Assembly: GCA_016193195.1 (NCBI GenBank)
Contig: JACPSQ010000056.1
Span: 1 to 11,519, forward strand
DNA length: 11,519 bases
Reading direction: 5' to 3'
Source of the DNA: Candidatus Omnitrophota bacterium
GTDB taxonomy: Bacteria; Omnitrophota; Gorgyraeia; Aquiviventales; Aquiviventaceae
In this document: piece by piece, positions 10,497 through 11,519 of the stretch
How the letters are laid out: every line of letters starts with the position of its first letter
How positions within the stretch are numbered: position 1 is the first letter of the stretch
Program-made: the position numbers and the translations under genes
The notes under the pieces: model-generated
The model's input: only the letters and a program-made list of their open reading frames with translations
Told to the model about the DNA's origin: nothing
Database searches by the model: none

Positions 10497-11519
10497 ATGG
10501 CTCGTCCGGCGAATGACCGCATCATTGGGGTCCTGCTCGTCGGCCTCGCGTTATTGGGCTTGCTGTGGGTGCGCTGCGTTTGGCTTCAGCTGGTGGCCGC
10601 CGGCCGCTACTCGGCGCTGGCCGCGGCCCAGCACCGATCGACCGAGGTCTTACGGGCGCGTCGCGGGACGCTCTACGATCGGGCTGGCCGCCCGTTGGCG
10701 ATGGGCGTCGGCGTGCCGTCCGTCTTTGCGAACGCGAGGGCCGTGGAGGCGAAACGGGACGTCGCTCGACAACTTGCCGACATGATCGGGCGGGATGCCC
10801 ACGCGATCGAGGAGCGTTTGGAGAAAGATAAGGGGTTTGTGTGGGTCGCGAGGCACGTGGAGCCGGCGATCGCGCCGTCCATCCGGATGCTGAGCGACGT
10901 GGGGGTGGGGCTGCTGGAGGAGCCGAAACGGCTCTACCCCCACGGAAGGCTCGGCAGCCATCTCATCGGGTTCGTGGATATCGACCAGCGCGGCCTCGAA
11001 GGGCTGGAGCTGGCGTTCAACGGCGTCCTGCGGGGACAGGATGGGTGGCGCTTCACCTTACGCGACGCGAAGGGGAACGTGCTCATCGGTCCCTGGACGA
11101 TCGAAGCGCGGCCGATGGATGGCTACGACGTGGTTCTCACGATTGACAGCGTCGTGCAGGAAGTGGCCGAGGAGACCCTGGAGTGGGGCGTCAAGAAGTA
11201 CCATGCGAAGGGCGGATCCATCATTGTGATGGAGCCTGCCACGGGAGCGATCATGGCTCTTGCCAACGCGCCCTCGTACGATCCCAATGCTCCGGCTTCG
11301 GCCCCGGCCGAGGCCCGACGCAATCGCGCGGTGACCGACCTCTTTGAGCCCGGCAGCATCTTTAAGATCGTTACGGCATCCGCCCTTCTGGAAGAGAAAA
11401 AGGTCACACCGGATGAGCAGGTCTTCTGCGAGGACGGCTCCTATCATACCGTGGCGCGGCACGTCCTTCACGACCACCGGCCGCACGGGCTGCTCTCCTT
11501 TCACGATGTCATCAAGTTC
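10497..11519 (+). CDS. ftsI: class B penicillin-binding protein FtsI/PBP3 (5' part, open at window edge)
   Basis: The septal peptidoglycan transpeptidase, partner of FtsW. The frame is open from ATG 10497 to the end of the window, 341 codons, so the 3' part is missing here. A membrane anchor lies at about residues 9-33 (IIGVLLVGLALLGLLWVRCVWLQ region). The start of the pedestal domain is RRGTLYDRAGRPLA (55-68). VLTIDSVVQEVAEETL and GSIIVMEPATGAIMALANAPSYDPN lead into the transpeptidase domain. The active-site SxxK motif is SIFK (S287-K290) in EPGSIFKIVTAS. The SxN and KTG motifs would lie beyond the window. A G-rich GGGGGTGGG just upstream is a poor ribosome-binding site. It follows ftsL after 51 bases, as in typical dcw clusters. 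A SpoVD-like role is possible but less likely. Confidence 0.95.
   Translation, partial: MARPANDRIIGVLLVGLALLGLLWVRCVWLQLVAAGRYSALAAAQHRSTEVLRARRGTLYDRAGRPLAMGVGVPSVFANARAVEAKRDVARQLADMIGRDAHAIEERLEKDKGFVWVARHVEPAIAPSIRMLSDVGVGLLEEPKRLYPHGRLGSHLIGFVDIDQRGLEGLELAFNGVLRGQDGWRFTLRDAKGNVLIGPWTIEARPMDGYDVVLTIDSVVQEVAEETLEWGVKKYHAKGGSIIVMEPATGAIMALANAPSYDPNAPASAPAEARRNRAVTDLFEPGSIFKIVTASALLEEKKVTPDEQVFCEDGSYHTVARHVLHDHRPHGLLSFHDVIKF

Noticed and set aside
10445..10516. 23-codon ORF overlapping the ftsL stop (ATG within TGATG)
   Set aside because: It is very short, Pro/Ser/Gly-rich and overlaps the ftsI start in another frame. A leader peptide role cannot be supported.

Overview
The window is a compact, all-plus-strand stretch of chromosome from a high-GC bacterium, with a strong preference for G or C at third codon positions. 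The genes are housekeeping ones: translation and tRNA maturation, DNA ligation and recombination, flavin synthesis and the start of the division/cell-wall (dcw) cluster. The lipoprotein with a clear lipobox, the unusual gene order and the word-like repeats at gene junctions suggest an uncultured lineage, probably diderm. Nitrospirota-, NC10- or Omnitrophota-like groups come to mind, but this is a weak guess from overall style. I see no sign of a phage, plasmid, CRISPR array or insertion sequence.

Layout. 1-383: a tRNA-Pro(CGG) gene with encoded CCA, then a small hydrophobic ORF. 384-3503: acylphosphatase, a metallophosphoesterase overlapping it by one base, and NAD-dependent DNA ligase (ligA). 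3535-5106: a small lipoprotein of unknown function, then a XerC/XerD-type tyrosine recombinase. 5133-8276: a tightly packed run of a short CCA-adding-type nucleotidyltransferase, ylxP (DUF503), rbfA, truB and ribF. The ylxP-rbfA-truB-ribF order is the downstream half of the nusA-infB operon known from Bacillus, here without infB in front. 8277-8646: the only long non-coding gap, holding a palindromic repeat, a strong sigma70-type promoter, three GTGG boxes spaced 10 bp apart (probable MraZ operator) and a stable 5'-UTR hairpin. 8647-11519: the dcw cluster begins with mraZ, rsmH, ftsL and ftsI (open at the right edge).

The most unusual feature lies under the genes. Nearly every larger junction carries a different short tandem 'word' repeat with a strict 7- or 8-base period: AGTCCGA before ligA, GTAGTCA/TGACTAC between ligA and the lipoprotein, CGCAGAGA/TCTGAGTC before xerD, GGGTTCA at the end of the nucleotidyltransferase gene, CACAGAAG/TTCTGTGG after ribF, and GCTCTGG plus CGAACCC at the end of rsmH. 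Three of these form long imperfect palindromes, and several run into coding sequence, supplying protein tails, a signal-peptide core or a start codon. In addition, ribF contains an in-frame 81-bp element with perfect 16-bp inverted arms enclosing three further hairpins (a cloverleaf-like fold). The xerD-like gene carries an exact 30-residue insertion between catalytic residues, also with a palindrome inside. Together these look like a population of small palindromic or word-repeat elements that colonise junctions and sometimes enter genes in frame. This is the best candidate in the window for something not well described.
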